DNA from: JACOTV01 sp964445135
GTDB lineage: Bacteria > Patescibacteriota > Microgenomatia > UBA1406 > GWC2-37-13
Assembly: GCA_964445135.1 (NCBI GenBank)
Contig: CAYUJW010000011.1
Location: 1 to 23,730 of the forward strand
DNA: 23,730 bases
Reading direction: 5' to 3'
Part shown: positions 8,301-15,593 of the stretch, one piece after another
How positions within the stretch are numbered: the stretch's first letter is position 1
Layout: each line of letters begins with the position of its first letter
Notes under the pieces: generated by a model
Database searches by the model: none
What the model saw: only the letters and a program-made list of their open reading frames with translations
Told to the model about the DNA's origin: nothing
Made by a program: the position numbers and the translations under genes

Positions 8301-8598
8301 TGGCCAAAAGCACCAAATGGCTTCGAGTCTTTTCATCGTCTGCATCGCGATCATGTCGACTCCCCTTTGCCTTGTATGCTTCAACACCAATAATTGGTTT
8401 GATTCCCGCCGCTTGCGCTTTCACAAAGAACTTAAATGCTCCATATAGCTGACCATGATCAGTGATTGCCAGCGCGCTCATACCCATATCTTTGGCCAAT
8501 TTTACCGAATCGCCAATGCGACACATGCTGTCAAGGAGGGAGTATTCTGAATGAAAGTGAAGGTGTACAAAGCTCATATCTTGGGTACTATCATACAT
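5356..8598 (-). CDS. dnaE: DNA polymerase III subunit alpha (PHP-containing DnaE)
   Basis: Replicative DNA polymerase; 1080 residues, slightly shorter than the E. coli protein. The N-terminal PHP domain (about 10-280) keeps its metal ligands: H14/H16 in LHFHSEYS, D47-H48, E73, H94, C144, E179/H183, D212 and H214. Such intact PHP domains can carry 3'-5' proofreading activity. Polymerase motifs are GPGRGSAAGS (363-372), catalytic D407/D409 in PDIDIDF, and D570 in KMDFLG. A clamp-binding motif QFGLF is at 928-932, followed by an OB-fold (about 995-1070). The ATG at 8598 is the longest start; MSFVHLHFHSEYS from 8577 matches the usual family N-terminus. Neither has an SD. It lies between gatB (36-base gap) and atpZ (11-base gap). 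Confidence 0.97.
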   Translation of the reverse strand: MYDSTQDMSFVHLHFHSEYSLLDSMCRIGDSVKLAKDMGMSALAITDHGQLYGAFKFFVKAQAAGIKPIIGVEAYKAKGSRHDRDADDEKTRSHLVLLAKDLTGYKNLLRMITDAHMEGFHYKPRIDFELLEKYHEGLIALSGCMHGEIPQALLQGQHTKAEKLLKQYLDIFGKDFYLEIQRHPDMPDLDELNTQLIKLSRTHGVPLVATNDVHYLKKEDAYAQEVLLCIQTQHNMYEQQRPLTMIDTPDYYFKSPDEMKALFADLPEAIENTQKIADECNVEIPHGKMILPRYPIPTDQTPEDYLRTLAYDNKKRVKGFDDETVCKRLDYELDIINQKGYANYFLFTADFVVWAKDHGIAVGPGRGSAAGSIVSYCLRITDVNPLEYDLPFERFLNPGRPSPPDIDIDFADRRRDEVLQYVRKKYGEDRVAQIITFGTMESRMAVRDVARALGVSYSQADRIAKMIPPPKQGFSLKLKQAIDETDVLKAAYNNEPETKQVLDVAQQLESLPRHSSVHAAGVIISDEPLTEYVPLQRDSKEGRVTTQYDMYSLDLNAVSENKAVGLLKMDFLGLRNLTTLEDAIRFVQETHGHLIDIHEVPLDDAKTYELIGRGETIGVFQLESGGMRRLAKDLKPNKITDITAMVALFRPGPMDLIPSFIQGKSNPAKIRYPHRDLKPVLEETYGILVYQEQVMNIAVALAGFSMVDADLLRMAVGKKKKALMEKSKAAFIAGCEKNGYSKTLAEKIFGFIEKFAAYGFNKSHAAAYALIAYWTAYMKANYPVEYMSALLTAELQGVAGPMREQKMAQGLEECKRMEIKVLRPDVNKSVHSFSIEDGNIRFGLSALKNVGDSAIESIVEARREGGEFVGFRDFLNRVDLRRVNKRTVEGLIKSGGFDSFGTRATYLSVYPQLVREVGDAKTEQDKGQFGLFHEESSKTQHLQDTFSQLPELSDDEIMEQEKEVIGFLLNRNPLAKHHAIIAQKVTKKIADIDEKDVEKTLILVGVIANKKIIKTKKDNSEMAFLSVFDETGTIEVVVFPKLYKQVGQQININQVMIFKGKANERDDQMTIIMDAMKPLS

Positions 8599-8634
8599 GA
8601 ATCGTCATGATACATGTTGAGTGCAAACGGAATA

Positions 8635-9975
8635 TTATGACAATTTTGCGATCAATGTTTCTTTGACAATTGCAGCTTCTGCTTGTCCTTTCATCCCTCG
8701 CATAACTTGTCCAACCAAAAACATCAGAACCGTTTCTTTTCCCGATTGGTAGTCGGCAACTGCTTTTGGATTTTGTCCAATAACCTCATCAATACAAGTG
8801 GTAAGCGTGGTCATATCAGTCTCTTTTGGAGCCAAAAGTGCCGCAGCTTGCGAAACAAATGAGTCGACGTCGAGTGTGGGTGAAAGTTTTTTATGAATGA
8901 TGAGGTTGATGATTTGCTGTGGGGTAAGAGATGTGCGCGCCGCCTCAACTACCCGCTCTACAAATTCCGCATCAGACTTGCTGCGAGTCACTTGCATGGC
9001 GTCTGCCGCGCGTACTCCCCACGACTTCACATACCGAGCCATTTTTGAGCTTGGCAGCTCCCCCGTTTCAATTGAGTCAATGTAAGACTGTTCAAAAACA
9101 AACGGTGGTATGTCTGGCTCTGGAAAATATCGATAATCTGCCGCTTCCTCTTTGATGCGCTGGGATACCGTAATTCCGCGATCTTCATTATAGCCACGTG
9201 TTTCCTGCTGCGGAATCTCTCCTTTTTCCAATAATGCAGTCTGGCGAACCACTTCGTAGTCGATTGCTTTTTTGACAAAGCTAAACGAATTGATGTTTTT
9301 CACCTCCACTTTATAGGGCGGGAACCCCGTTTCGCCTGGTTTTCGTACAGAAATATTTGGTTCCAAACGCATCGACCCGCGTTCCATATTGGCATCTGAA
9401 ACGTCAAGGTAGCGGATAATGGTGTGCAATTCCTCCAAAAAGCGCTTTACATCATCTGAGCTTTCAAAGTCTGCTTCAGTCACAATCTCAACAAGAGGCA
9501 CGCCGCTTCGATTGAAGTCAACATAACTTTGATCTTTCATGTGGGTGAGCTTGCCCGTGTCTTCTTCCATATGAACACGTCGAATACGAAAGCGCTTATG
9601 AGTTGCGCCTTCTTCTGGAGCAATGGCAAGCTGGCTTGCGGGAAATTCGATATATCCATGCTCACAAAATGGCTGATCATATTGACTGATCTGATATCCT
9701 TTTGGAAGATCGGGGTAAAAATAATGTTTTCTATCAAACTTGCTCACCGGGGTAATCGTGCAATTAAGCGCGCGCCCTATTTTCAAGATCCATTCAATTG
9801 CGCGCGCATTCGGAACCGGCAAGGCACCGGGCATTCCGAGGCAAACGGGACACGTATTCGTGTTTGGCAGCTGTTCAAACCAATCGGCACTACACTGACA
9901 AAACATTTTGGACTTCGTCTTAAGCTCAACATGGATTTCAAGTCCGATGAGTGGTCGATACTGCGAATCGTTCAT
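8635..9975 (-). CDS. gatB: Asp-tRNA(Asn)/Glu-tRNA(Gln) amidotransferase subunit B
   Basis: tRNA-binding and kinase subunit of GatCAB. It phosphorylates the misacylated Glu or Asp on the tRNA and passes it to ammonia from GatA. The 446-residue product begins with the diagnostic LIGLEIHVEL. It has a zinc ribbon of C26/C28 and C42/C45 (CQC ... CPVC) and continues with HYFYPDLPKGYQISQYDQP, a family hallmark. The C-terminal helical tail domain (QVMRGMKGQAEAAIV) is present; overall length is slightly shorter than typical. The start overlaps the gatA stop by 4 bases (ATGA). The order gatC-gatA-gatB indicates one operon, probably reading into dnaE. Confidence 0.97.
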   Translation of the reverse strand: MNDSQYRPLIGLEIHVELKTKSKMFCQCSADWFEQLPNTNTCPVCLGMPGALPVPNARAIEWILKIGRALNCTITPVSKFDRKHYFYPDLPKGYQISQYDQPFCEHGYIEFPASQLAIAPEEGATHKRFRIRRVHMEEDTGKLTHMKDQSYVDFNRSGVPLVEIVTEADFESSDDVKRFLEELHTIIRYLDVSDANMERGSMRLEPNISVRKPGETGFPPYKVEVKNINSFSFVKKAIDYEVVRQTALLEKGEIPQQETRGYNEDRGITVSQRIKEEAADYRYFPEPDIPPFVFEQSYIDSIETGELPSSKMARYVKSWGVRAADAMQVTRSKSDAEFVERVVEAARTSLTPQQIINLIIHKKLSPTLDVDSFVSQAAALLAPKETDMTTLTTCIDEVIGQNPKAVADYQSGKETVLMFLVGQVMRGMKGQAEAAIVKETLIAKLS

Positions 9976-11336
9976 ACTTCTTTATAGCTATTCATAACGG
10001 TTTTTGTGACATTAAAAAATTCTGTTTCTTTCTCGAATGCATGGGCCAGTTGCAAAAGCCCCAACTCATCAAATCGCCTTCCCATAATCTGCATTCCAAC
10101 GGGCATTCCATCATGAGTCCCCACTGGAATGTTGATTGCAGGAATACCAGCGGCTGCTGCCGGTTCGTTCATTTGATCCATCAGTTCGCCAAAGAACGGA
10201 TACTTGTCGATATCTCCAATTTTTGTAGCCACACAAGGAGTAGTTGGCGCCACAATTACATCGCAGGCTTGAAATGCTCGCTCAAAGTCCTCAATCAGCA
10301 GCATGCGGACTTTCTCAGCTTTTTTATAATACTGATCGTAATAGCCATGTGACAAAGTGTATGCCCCAAGCATCATACGACGCTTTGCTTCTGCTTTAAA
10401 ATGCGTTCTATCGCGACCAAAACGTATTCCATCATAACGGGCGAGATTCGAAGATACTTCGGCGCGCTGGAGAATGGTGTACACCGATATTGCGTATTTA
10501 GGAGATAGCACGCTCACGGGAACAACCGTATGTCCCATTCGTTTAAACTCTTCTATTGCGCCGTAGATTGGCTTGACAAACGCCGCGTCTAATCCTTCAA
10601 AGTAGCTCTCACATATCCCAATCGTGAGCTTGCGAGATGACTCAATCTTCCCCAAATAGTCCTCAGGCTGGGTGGGGCTTGAAGTTGCGTCATATGGGTC
10701 CTGACCCGCTAGTACTCCGAGCAAATATGCCGCGTCAGCGACCGTTGTGGTGATTGGACCTGGACAATCCCATGATGACCCCATCGCAACCACTCCATAG
10801 CGTGAAACACGCCCATACGTTGGTTTTAAACCAACAACACCACACCACGCAGATGGCTGTCTAATTGAGCCGGCCGTTTCTGAGCCAATTGCCGCAGGCG
10901 CCAAATATGCCGCCACCGCTGCAGCCGAGCCACCTGATGAGCCGCCGGCCACTCGCGTTGGGTCGCTTGGGTTTTTGGTAGGTCCATAATCTGAAGTTTC
11001 TGTTGATGAGCCGTGTGCCCATGCATCCATATTGGTCTTTCCTAACACACCAAACTCAGCCTGCTTCAGCCGTGATATGACGGTTGCGTCATACGGTGGA
11101 ACAAAATCCTCAAGCACGTATGATGAAGCTGTCGTCACCATTCCCTTCGTGCAAAAATTATCCTTTATAGCAAGGGGGAATCCAGATGCCTCTTTCTGTG
11201 TACTCAGGTAGCTATTGAGATTTTTGTCATAGGCACGTATACGATCTGCAAAATACGTGTGTAGCTCAGCGTGAGTATACTGCTTATTTTTAACGCCCGA
11301 AAGAAGCGCAAGCAACGGCGTGCCAACGAGGTTCAT
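9972..11336 (-). CDS. gatA: Asp-tRNA(Asn)/Glu-tRNA(Gln) amidotransferase subunit A
   Basis: Glutaminase subunit, an amidase-signature protein that frees ammonia from glutamine and feeds it to GatB. The 454-residue product has the Ser-cisSer-Lys triad: K58 in LAIKDNFCTKG, the GGSSGGS loop at 131-137, and the nucleophile S157 in GSETAGSIRQPS. That last motif differs from the common GSDTGGSIRQPA at two positions flanking the Ser, but the catalytic residues remain. GLKPTYGRVSRYG follows, as in true GatA. It overlaps gatC by 4 bases and gatB by 4 bases. No SD is visible. Together with gatC and gatB it suggests that Gln-tRNA and/or Asn-tRNA are made indirectly. Confidence 0.97.
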   Translation of the reverse strand: MNLVGTPLLALLSGVKNKQYTHAELHTYFADRIRAYDKNLNSYLSTQKEASGFPLAIKDNFCTKGMVTTASSYVLEDFVPPYDATVISRLKQAEFGVLGKTNMDAWAHGSSTETSDYGPTKNPSDPTRVAGGSSGGSAAAVAAYLAPAAIGSETAGSIRQPSAWCGVVGLKPTYGRVSRYGVVAMGSSWDCPGPITTTVADAAYLLGVLAGQDPYDATSSPTQPEDYLGKIESSRKLTIGICESYFEGLDAAFVKPIYGAIEEFKRMGHTVVPVSVLSPKYAISVYTILQRAEVSSNLARYDGIRFGRDRTHFKAEAKRRMMLGAYTLSHGYYDQYYKKAEKVRMLLIEDFERAFQACDVIVAPTTPCVATKIGDIDKYPFFGELMDQMNEPAAAAGIPAINIPVGTHDGMPVGMQIMGRRFDELGLLQLAHAFEKETEFFNVTKTVMNSYKEV

Positions 11337-11629
11337 AATATTTTTTCAACGACAAAATAACGACGTCCCGACACATCGGTGCTCTTTGTGTTTTGCGAAA
11401 CGTCAAGCAACCGCTCATTTTTCTTCCCATCTTCAAACAGTACGTTTGTGAGTCCACTTATGTGGGTACTTTGCGAAACGCGACTTGTGTCAAGTTCGCC
11501 CAGGTTTTCAATATAATCAAGTGTTTGAGCAAACTGTGCGGCGATAGTCTTTGCCTCATCGTGGTTGAGCGTGAGTTGTGTCAAGCGTGCGAGATGGTCT
11601 ATTGCGGCTTGGTCGAGTGTGTGTGACAT
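11333..11629 (-). CDS. gatC: Asp-tRNA(Asn)/Glu-tRNA(Gln) amidotransferase subunit C
   Basis: Small subunit that wraps around and stabilises the GatA-GatB interface. The 98-residue product has the family pattern: an N-terminal helical part (IDHLARLTQLTLNHDEA), a second helix (FAQTLDYIENLGELDT), and a C-terminal tail ending GRRYFVVEKIL, equivalent to the usual 'YFVVPKVI'-type end. It is the first gene of gatCAB, 62 bases after gatD. An extended -10 site (TGCTATAAT) lies 14 bases upstream of its ATG. There is no SD, and the leader would be about 8 bases. Confidence 0.95.
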   Translation of the reverse strand: MSHTLDQAAIDHLARLTQLTLNHDEAKTIAAQFAQTLDYIENLGELDTSRVSQSTHISGLTNVLFEDGKKNERLLDVSQNTKSTDVSGRRYFVVEKIL

Positions 11630-11643
11630 AGCAAATATAGCTG

Positions 11644-11652
11644 ATTATAGCA
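11644..11652 (-). promoter_or_regulatory. Extended -10 promoter before gatC
   Basis: TGCTATAAT on the minus strand ends 14 bases before the gatC ATG. It has the TGn extension that can substitute for a -35 box; no good -35 is seen (TTAATT at 16 bases is weak). It would give gatCAB its own start site with a leader of roughly 8 bases. Activity is inferred. Confidence 0.55.
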
Positions 11653-11670
11653 AAAAATATGCCTGAATTA

Positions 11671-11699
11671 ACATGACGAGCGAATAAGTCGCTACATGT
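11671..11699 (-). terminator. Stem-loop overlapping the gatD stop codon
   Basis: ACATG/CATGT outer arms and a perfect AGCGA-CTTAT-TCGCT inner hairpin, read on the minus strand, span the gatD TAG. Only a weak TTAATT follows, so termination is partial at best. The gatC promoter lies right after it, so it may separate murT-gatD from gatCAB transcripts. The structure is seen; the role is inferred. Confidence 0.4.
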
Positions 11700-12459
11700 C
11701 AAGTCGGTGTTTTAACACGTAGTCGCGGGTAGGTTCCTCAAAGAGTGTGATTGGCGCCAATTGATCTGATTCACCAATTAATCCACGACGCACGAGCACG
11801 CGTGTGATTAACCAATCGGCAACACCCGGGTTTTTGGGCAAAAGGGGGCCATGCAGATACGTCCCAATGGTGTTGTGCATTACTAATCCTTCGGTCGAGT
11901 CCTCACCATTGTTTCCAAATCCTCGCATGACCTGTCCAAAGGCCGCGGCAGATTCCTTGTCAAAATAACTTCGACCTCCATGATTTTCAAATCCAATGAT
12001 GGTTTGGGAAGCGCCAGGCAGTACGATCGAACTTTTTAAAGCAATGTTTCCAATCAGGCGCGGTTGATTCAATGTGCTTTTTGTATACATGGGAAAGTAT
12101 CCCAATCCAACAAGCCGCACATTGTCTGCGGTAATGTAGTAGTTTCCTAAAAACTGATATGCCCCACACACAAATAGCCCGGGCAACCCAGACTCAAGTT
12201 GCGCCAGAAGAACGTCTTTGTCACGCATCAGACACTCGGCAACTATTTCCTGCTGCACGTCCTGTGCGCCACCCATCATAACAATGTCCATCGTTTCAAG
12301 CCGTGTGAGACGGTCCGTTTCGTGGATCTCTACAACCTCAGTGTCATATCCACGCCACGCCAATCGCTTTTGCAAGACATAGATATTTCCACGATCTCCA
12401 TATGTACTCATGAGGCGCGGATAAAGCCAACCGATTTTGATATTTTCTGTATGTTTCAT
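11692..12459 (-). CDS. gatD: Lipid II isoglutaminyl synthase, glutamine amidotransferase subunit GatD
   Basis: Class-I-like glutaminase that supplies ammonia to MurT. Together they convert the D-Glu of the peptidoglycan stem peptide to D-isoglutamine on lipid II. The 255-residue product has the nucleophile C98 in LFVCGAYQFLG and H203 in GTYLHGPLLPKNP, matching the catalytic Cys/His pair known for Staphylococcus aureus GatD. FENHGGRS (157-164) is a further family motif. It overlaps murT by 4 bases (ATGA), as expected for a heterodimer made in equal amounts. It is followed by a stem-loop over its stop codon. CobB/CobQ-type amidotransferases are the related alternative, ruled out by the MurT partner. 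Confidence 0.95.
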   Translation of the reverse strand: MKHTENIKIGWLYPRLMSTYGDRGNIYVLQKRLAWRGYDTEVVEIHETDRLTRLETMDIVMMGGAQDVQQEIVAECLMRDKDVLLAQLESGLPGLFVCGAYQFLGNYYITADNVRLVGLGYFPMYTKSTLNQPRLIGNIALKSSIVLPGASQTIIGFENHGGRSYFDKESAAAFGQVMRGFGNNGEDSTEGLVMHNTIGTYLHGPLLPKNPGVADWLITRVLVRRGLIGESDQLAPITLFEEPTRDYVLKHRLDM

Positions 12460-13823
12460 GATTGTTGTGTGTGAAATGAATTACCTGCAATATGCCGCCT
12501 TGCAGCAAGCATTGCGCTGTATGTTGCAAGAATATAAAGTGTATGGCTCGGGGAATAGCGCTTTACAAATTGATCAATTGCCACCTCAATATCCGTTGTA
12601 ATATGCGACCCAGCGCATGTTATTTCTCCATTCTCATGTAAAACTTCTGGCACTTTTTCAAACGTATATGCCGCTCGAAGTGCTATGTCGTATGCGCGTT
12701 CACCTCCATAACACACCTCTGCCAAACTCATCAAGTCATCAAGCTCAACATCCCAAATCCAGGACACGTCACGTCCGTCAGGAATCTGATCATTTAAAAG
12801 TATGAGCACTGCCGTTTTATGTTGGTTTGCAGCTTCAGTGAGTGCTTGAACCGCCTGGTTGAATCCCGCAGGATTCTTACTGAGCATTATGGTAAGTTGC
12901 CGATCCTTATACCGAAGCACCTCTTGGCGACCAAACATTGGCACAAAGTGCGTCGTCAATACTTCAAATGCCGCGCGTGGAGCAATTCCCAAAACTTTTG
13001 TTGAGGCAAGAATTGCAGCGTGTGTGTTGTACAGGTTGTATAACCCCATAAGTGGGTATTTTTTTCCTTTAAACTCACCGTAATCTTCATGTTTTGGTCG
13101 CGCAAACCCACACGATGAACAATGGTAGTTCCCGATATGTGAATATGCGATGTGCGTGTAGGTAAGTGCTGCTCGGCAGATAGGACAATATATCGAATCC
13201 ACATCGTGTCCAAGCGTGCGCTGCTTCATCATGCTTTGCGGGGCGGAATATGCATCCACACGTGGGCAGTCATTCACCAACGAAGCAAGCAGTGGGTCAT
13301 CGGCATTTACGATATAGTTGACATCCTTGTGCGCAGCAAACAGATCTTTCCATTCCGCACCAATACTATTTACCTCGCCATAGCGATCCAGCTGGTCTCG
13401 AAACAGGTTTAATAAGACCACGACTTCCGGTTTGGTCTGAGTCACCACGGCACGCAGCGCATTTTCGTCACACTCAAATACGCACCATGCAGGACGAGAT
13501 GTAATATCATCCTGACGTGCAATTAATACGCTTGCAACGCCACTTATGAGATTTGCGCCTTCAGCGTTATATATTACACGTTCGTTAGTATTCTTCTCAA
13601 TGATTGTTCGAATCATAGACGCAGTCGTTGTCTTACCATTCGTTCCGGCCACCAAAATTACACGACAGCTACTTTTTTCAAGCACATGTAATACAAATAG
13701 TGGGTCAATACGAAGCGCAATATGCCCAGGCCAAGTAGTGCCCGACCCTAGATTTGCTGATTTGATGACCCAAACCCCCAGGCGTGCAATCGTCAGTGCG
13801 AGCCATACGCGAAATTGAATCAT
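12456..13823 (-). CDS. murT: Lipid II isoglutaminyl synthase, Mur-ligase-like subunit MurT
   Basis: ATP-dependent ligase half of the MurT/GatD complex; it activates the D-Glu carboxylate of lipid II. The product is 455 residues with the ATG at 13823 (a TTG at 13841 would add six residues). The Mur-ligase P-loop is GTNGKTT (60-66). A zinc-ribbon insert of two Cys-x2-Cys pairs (C213/C216 and C235/C238) distinguishes MurT from MurC-F. The C-terminal DUF1727-type domain carries LLNDQIPDGRDVSWIWDV with the conserved Asp. It starts 50 bases after htpX without an SD; a TACACT lies 9 bases before the ATG. Its presence implies amidated peptidoglycan and a cell wall. Confidence 0.95.
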   Translation of the reverse strand: MIQFRVWLALTIARLGVWVIKSANLGSGTTWPGHIALRIDPLFVLHVLEKSSCRVILVAGTNGKTTTASMIRTIIEKNTNERVIYNAEGANLISGVASVLIARQDDITSRPAWCVFECDENALRAVVTQTKPEVVVLLNLFRDQLDRYGEVNSIGAEWKDLFAAHKDVNYIVNADDPLLASLVNDCPRVDAYSAPQSMMKQRTLGHDVDSIYCPICRAALTYTHIAYSHIGNYHCSSCGFARPKHEDYGEFKGKKYPLMGLYNLYNTHAAILASTKVLGIAPRAAFEVLTTHFVPMFGRQEVLRYKDRQLTIMLSKNPAGFNQAVQALTEAANQHKTAVLILLNDQIPDGRDVSWIWDVELDDLMSLAEVCYGGERAYDIALRAAYTFEKVPEVLHENGEITCAGSHITTDIEVAIDQFVKRYSPSHTLYILATYSAMLAARRHIAGNSFHTQQS

Positions 13824-13873
13824 GATAGGTAAAGTGTACAACGAAGGGCGATATTTCTGATAGTCAAATTGGC

Positions 13874-14770
13874 CTACATTGCACGCAATAGGCGGATGCG
13901 CTCTTCAATCGGCGGATGTGTGCTAAAGAGTTTTTGCATTCGCGTTGAGAAGCTGCCTTTTCCGAATGGGTTGGTGATAAACATGTGTGCGTTACCACCT
14001 GAAGCTTTTTTAAGTGGCACCTGTGACATTGATAGCTTTTCCAAGGCGTCAGCGAGTGCTGCAGGATTACGTGTCAAAAGCACTCCCGAACTGTCTGCTA
14101 AATATTCACGACGTCTTGATATGGCCAGCTGAATAACTGTGGCAATAAGTGGCGCAAGCACCATAATAAGAATGAGCGCAATGATACTAAACGGGTTTGA
14201 ATTGTCTCGATCATCATCGCGACTTACTCCAAACCAAAACATATGATGCATAATCCAATCAACAACCATGGCTAATGTGCCAACCAATACCGCAACGATC
14301 GATGCAAAAAGAATGTCGTAGTTTTTTATATGACTCATTTCATGCGCTATTACTCCCTCAAGCTCAGCACGATCCATATGAGCCAGGAGTCCTGTGGTGA
14401 CGCACACCACGCCATGCTTTGGGTCGCGCCCGGTAGCAAAAGCGTTCAGAGCCTCGCTTTGCATAACATACAATTTGGGTGTAGGTATGCCAGCCGCGAT
14501 TGAAATATTCTCAGCTACCGTATAGAAATCGAAGTGTTCTTTCTTTGTGGCGGGAACTGCCCCAGTTGACCACAGCACCATACGATCAGAATAAAAGTAG
14601 CTAAACAAGCCTGACGCTGCCGAAAAAATAAATCCAAACACAATGTAAGTGGTCGGATCACCATTTACAACCCCCAGAGCATAAAACACCACACTTGCAA
14701 AACACGCAAACAGAACTAACAAAAGGATGCTCTTCCATTTATTAGCTGATATTTGCGAATAGATATTCAT
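13874..14770 (-). CDS. htpX: Membrane zinc metalloprotease HtpX (M48 family)
   Basis: Membrane-bound protease that degrades misfolded or damaged membrane proteins. The 298-residue product has two N-terminal membrane helices (about 14-34 and 40-60). The zinc site is HEMSH at 143-147 with the third ligand E222 in RREYLAD. Two further membrane segments lie at about 152-175 and 193-217. The C-terminal FSTHPPIEERIRLLR is a family hallmark. It follows lemA by 5 bases. The lemA-htpX pairing is common in many bacteria and implies a shared envelope quality-control role, whose details remain unclear. There is no SD. Confidence 0.96.
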   Translation of the reverse strand: MNIYSQISANKWKSILLLVLFACFASVVFYALGVVNGDPTTYIVFGFIFSAASGLFSYFYSDRMVLWSTGAVPATKKEHFDFYTVAENISIAAGIPTPKLYVMQSEALNAFATGRDPKHGVVCVTTGLLAHMDRAELEGVIAHEMSHIKNYDILFASIVAVLVGTLAMVVDWIMHHMFWFGVSRDDDRDNSNPFSIIALILIMVLAPLIATVIQLAISRRREYLADSSGVLLTRNPAALADALEKLSMSQVPLKKASGGNAHMFITNPFGKGSFSTRMQKLFSTHPPIEERIRLLRAM

Positions 14771-14775
14771 GTGTC

Positions 14776-15327
14776 TTAGAAAGTGACTTTGATCGATTCA
14801 CGCTCTTTTGCGTCAGCCGCAAAATATGGCTCCGGCGCATAATGAAAGATCATTGCAATCAGATTTGATGGAAACATCTGAACTTTATTATTATAAGAGA
14901 GCACATTTGAATTGTAGAACTGACGAGAATATGCAACCTTGTCTTCGGTGTCTTCAAGCTGACGCTGAAGATCTTGAAAGTTTTGGCTTGCTTGTAAATT
15001 TGGATATGCCTCAGCTACTGCAAAGAGTGATTTGAGCGCATCAGTCATCATATTGTTTGCCTGAGCTTTTTGCTCAACAGATTGGGCAGACATCATTGCA
15101 GACCGAGCCTTTGCAACATCTTCAAAAATCGCTTTCTCATGCTTTGCATAACCCTTGACGCTTTCAACTAAATTAGGAATAAGATCAGCACGACGTTTCA
15201 ACTGAACATCGATGCCAGAAAATGCTTCTAAAATGCGAGCCTTTAGGACAACAAAACTATTGTATGCGGCAATTGCATAAACAGCACAAACTCCAAGGAT
15301 TCCAAGCACAAGGTACGTAGTATTCAT
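14776..15327 (-). CDS. lemA: LemA family membrane protein
   Basis: A 183-residue protein with one N-terminal membrane helix (about 4-24) and an external helical-bundle domain. The family signature IDVQLKRRADLIPNLVESV and the following KGYAKHE are clear; YNNKVQMFPSNLIA sits in the C-terminal half. The function of LemA is not settled; it is often encoded beside htpX, as here (5-base gap). It is the first gene of the long minus-strand block and has a good sigma70-type promoter, TTGATG-17-TATACT, about 44 bases upstream of the ATG. No SD is seen. Confidence 0.95.
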   Translation of the reverse strand: MNTTYLVLGILGVCAVYAIAAYNSFVVLKARILEAFSGIDVQLKRRADLIPNLVESVKGYAKHEKAIFEDVAKARSAMMSAQSVEQKAQANNMMTDALKSLFAVAEAYPNLQASQNFQDLQRQLEDTEDKVAYSRQFYNSNVLSYNNKVQMFPSNLIAMIFHYAPEPYFAADAKERESIKVTF

Positions 15328-15370
15328 AAGGTATTTATTGAAATTTATAGGGTAATTGATTTATGTCTCC

Positions 15371-15399
15371 AGTATACACTTTTACCCGCTCCTCATCAA
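15371..15399 (-). promoter_or_regulatory. Promoter of the lemA-htpX transcript
   Basis: On the minus strand, TTGATG (15394-15399) and TATACT (15371-15376) are 17 bases apart: 5/6 matches at -10 and 4/6 at -35. The expected start lies about 37 bases before the lemA ATG. It diverges from the LysM-gene promoter. Confidence 0.65.
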
Positions 15400-15496
15400 G
15401 CTGACTCCACATTTTAATTAGTGGACGGATAAATGTGTAAACCTGAAAAAAACGATAACTGGTCGATATTTCACAGACACTATTTATATCTATCTC

Positions 15497-15510
15497 ATAA
15501 TATATATTAT
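15497..15510. repeat. AT-only perfect palindrome between divergent promoters
   Basis: ATAATATATATTAT is a 14-base perfect palindrome, flanked by ATCTAT and ATAGAT arms that extend the dyad. It sits in the 266-base divergent intergenic region (15328-15593), between the lemA and LysM-gene promoters. It could be a regulator site or a melting element. AT-rich dyads also arise by chance, so confidence is low. Confidence 0.35.
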
Positions 15511-15556
15511 ATAGATCATACATTGTGAAGCTGAAAAAGAGATGAAATATGACCTG

Positions 15557-15584
15557 TTGACAAACATTTTTCATTACCTATAAT
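15557..15584 (+). promoter_or_regulatory. Consensus promoter of the LysM gene (leaderless)
   Basis: Perfect TTGACA (15557-15562) and perfect TATAAT (15579-15584) with a 16-base spacer. Only nine bases separate the -10 box from the ATG at 15594, so transcription should begin 2-3 bases before, or at, the start codon. Confidence 0.8.
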
Positions 15585-15593
15585 AAGCCTGAA

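Noticed and set aside
15335..15574. A 79-codon minus-strand open frame just upstream of lemA
   Set aside because: It covers both divergent promoters and the AT palindrome, has AT-driven composition, and shows no recognisable domain.
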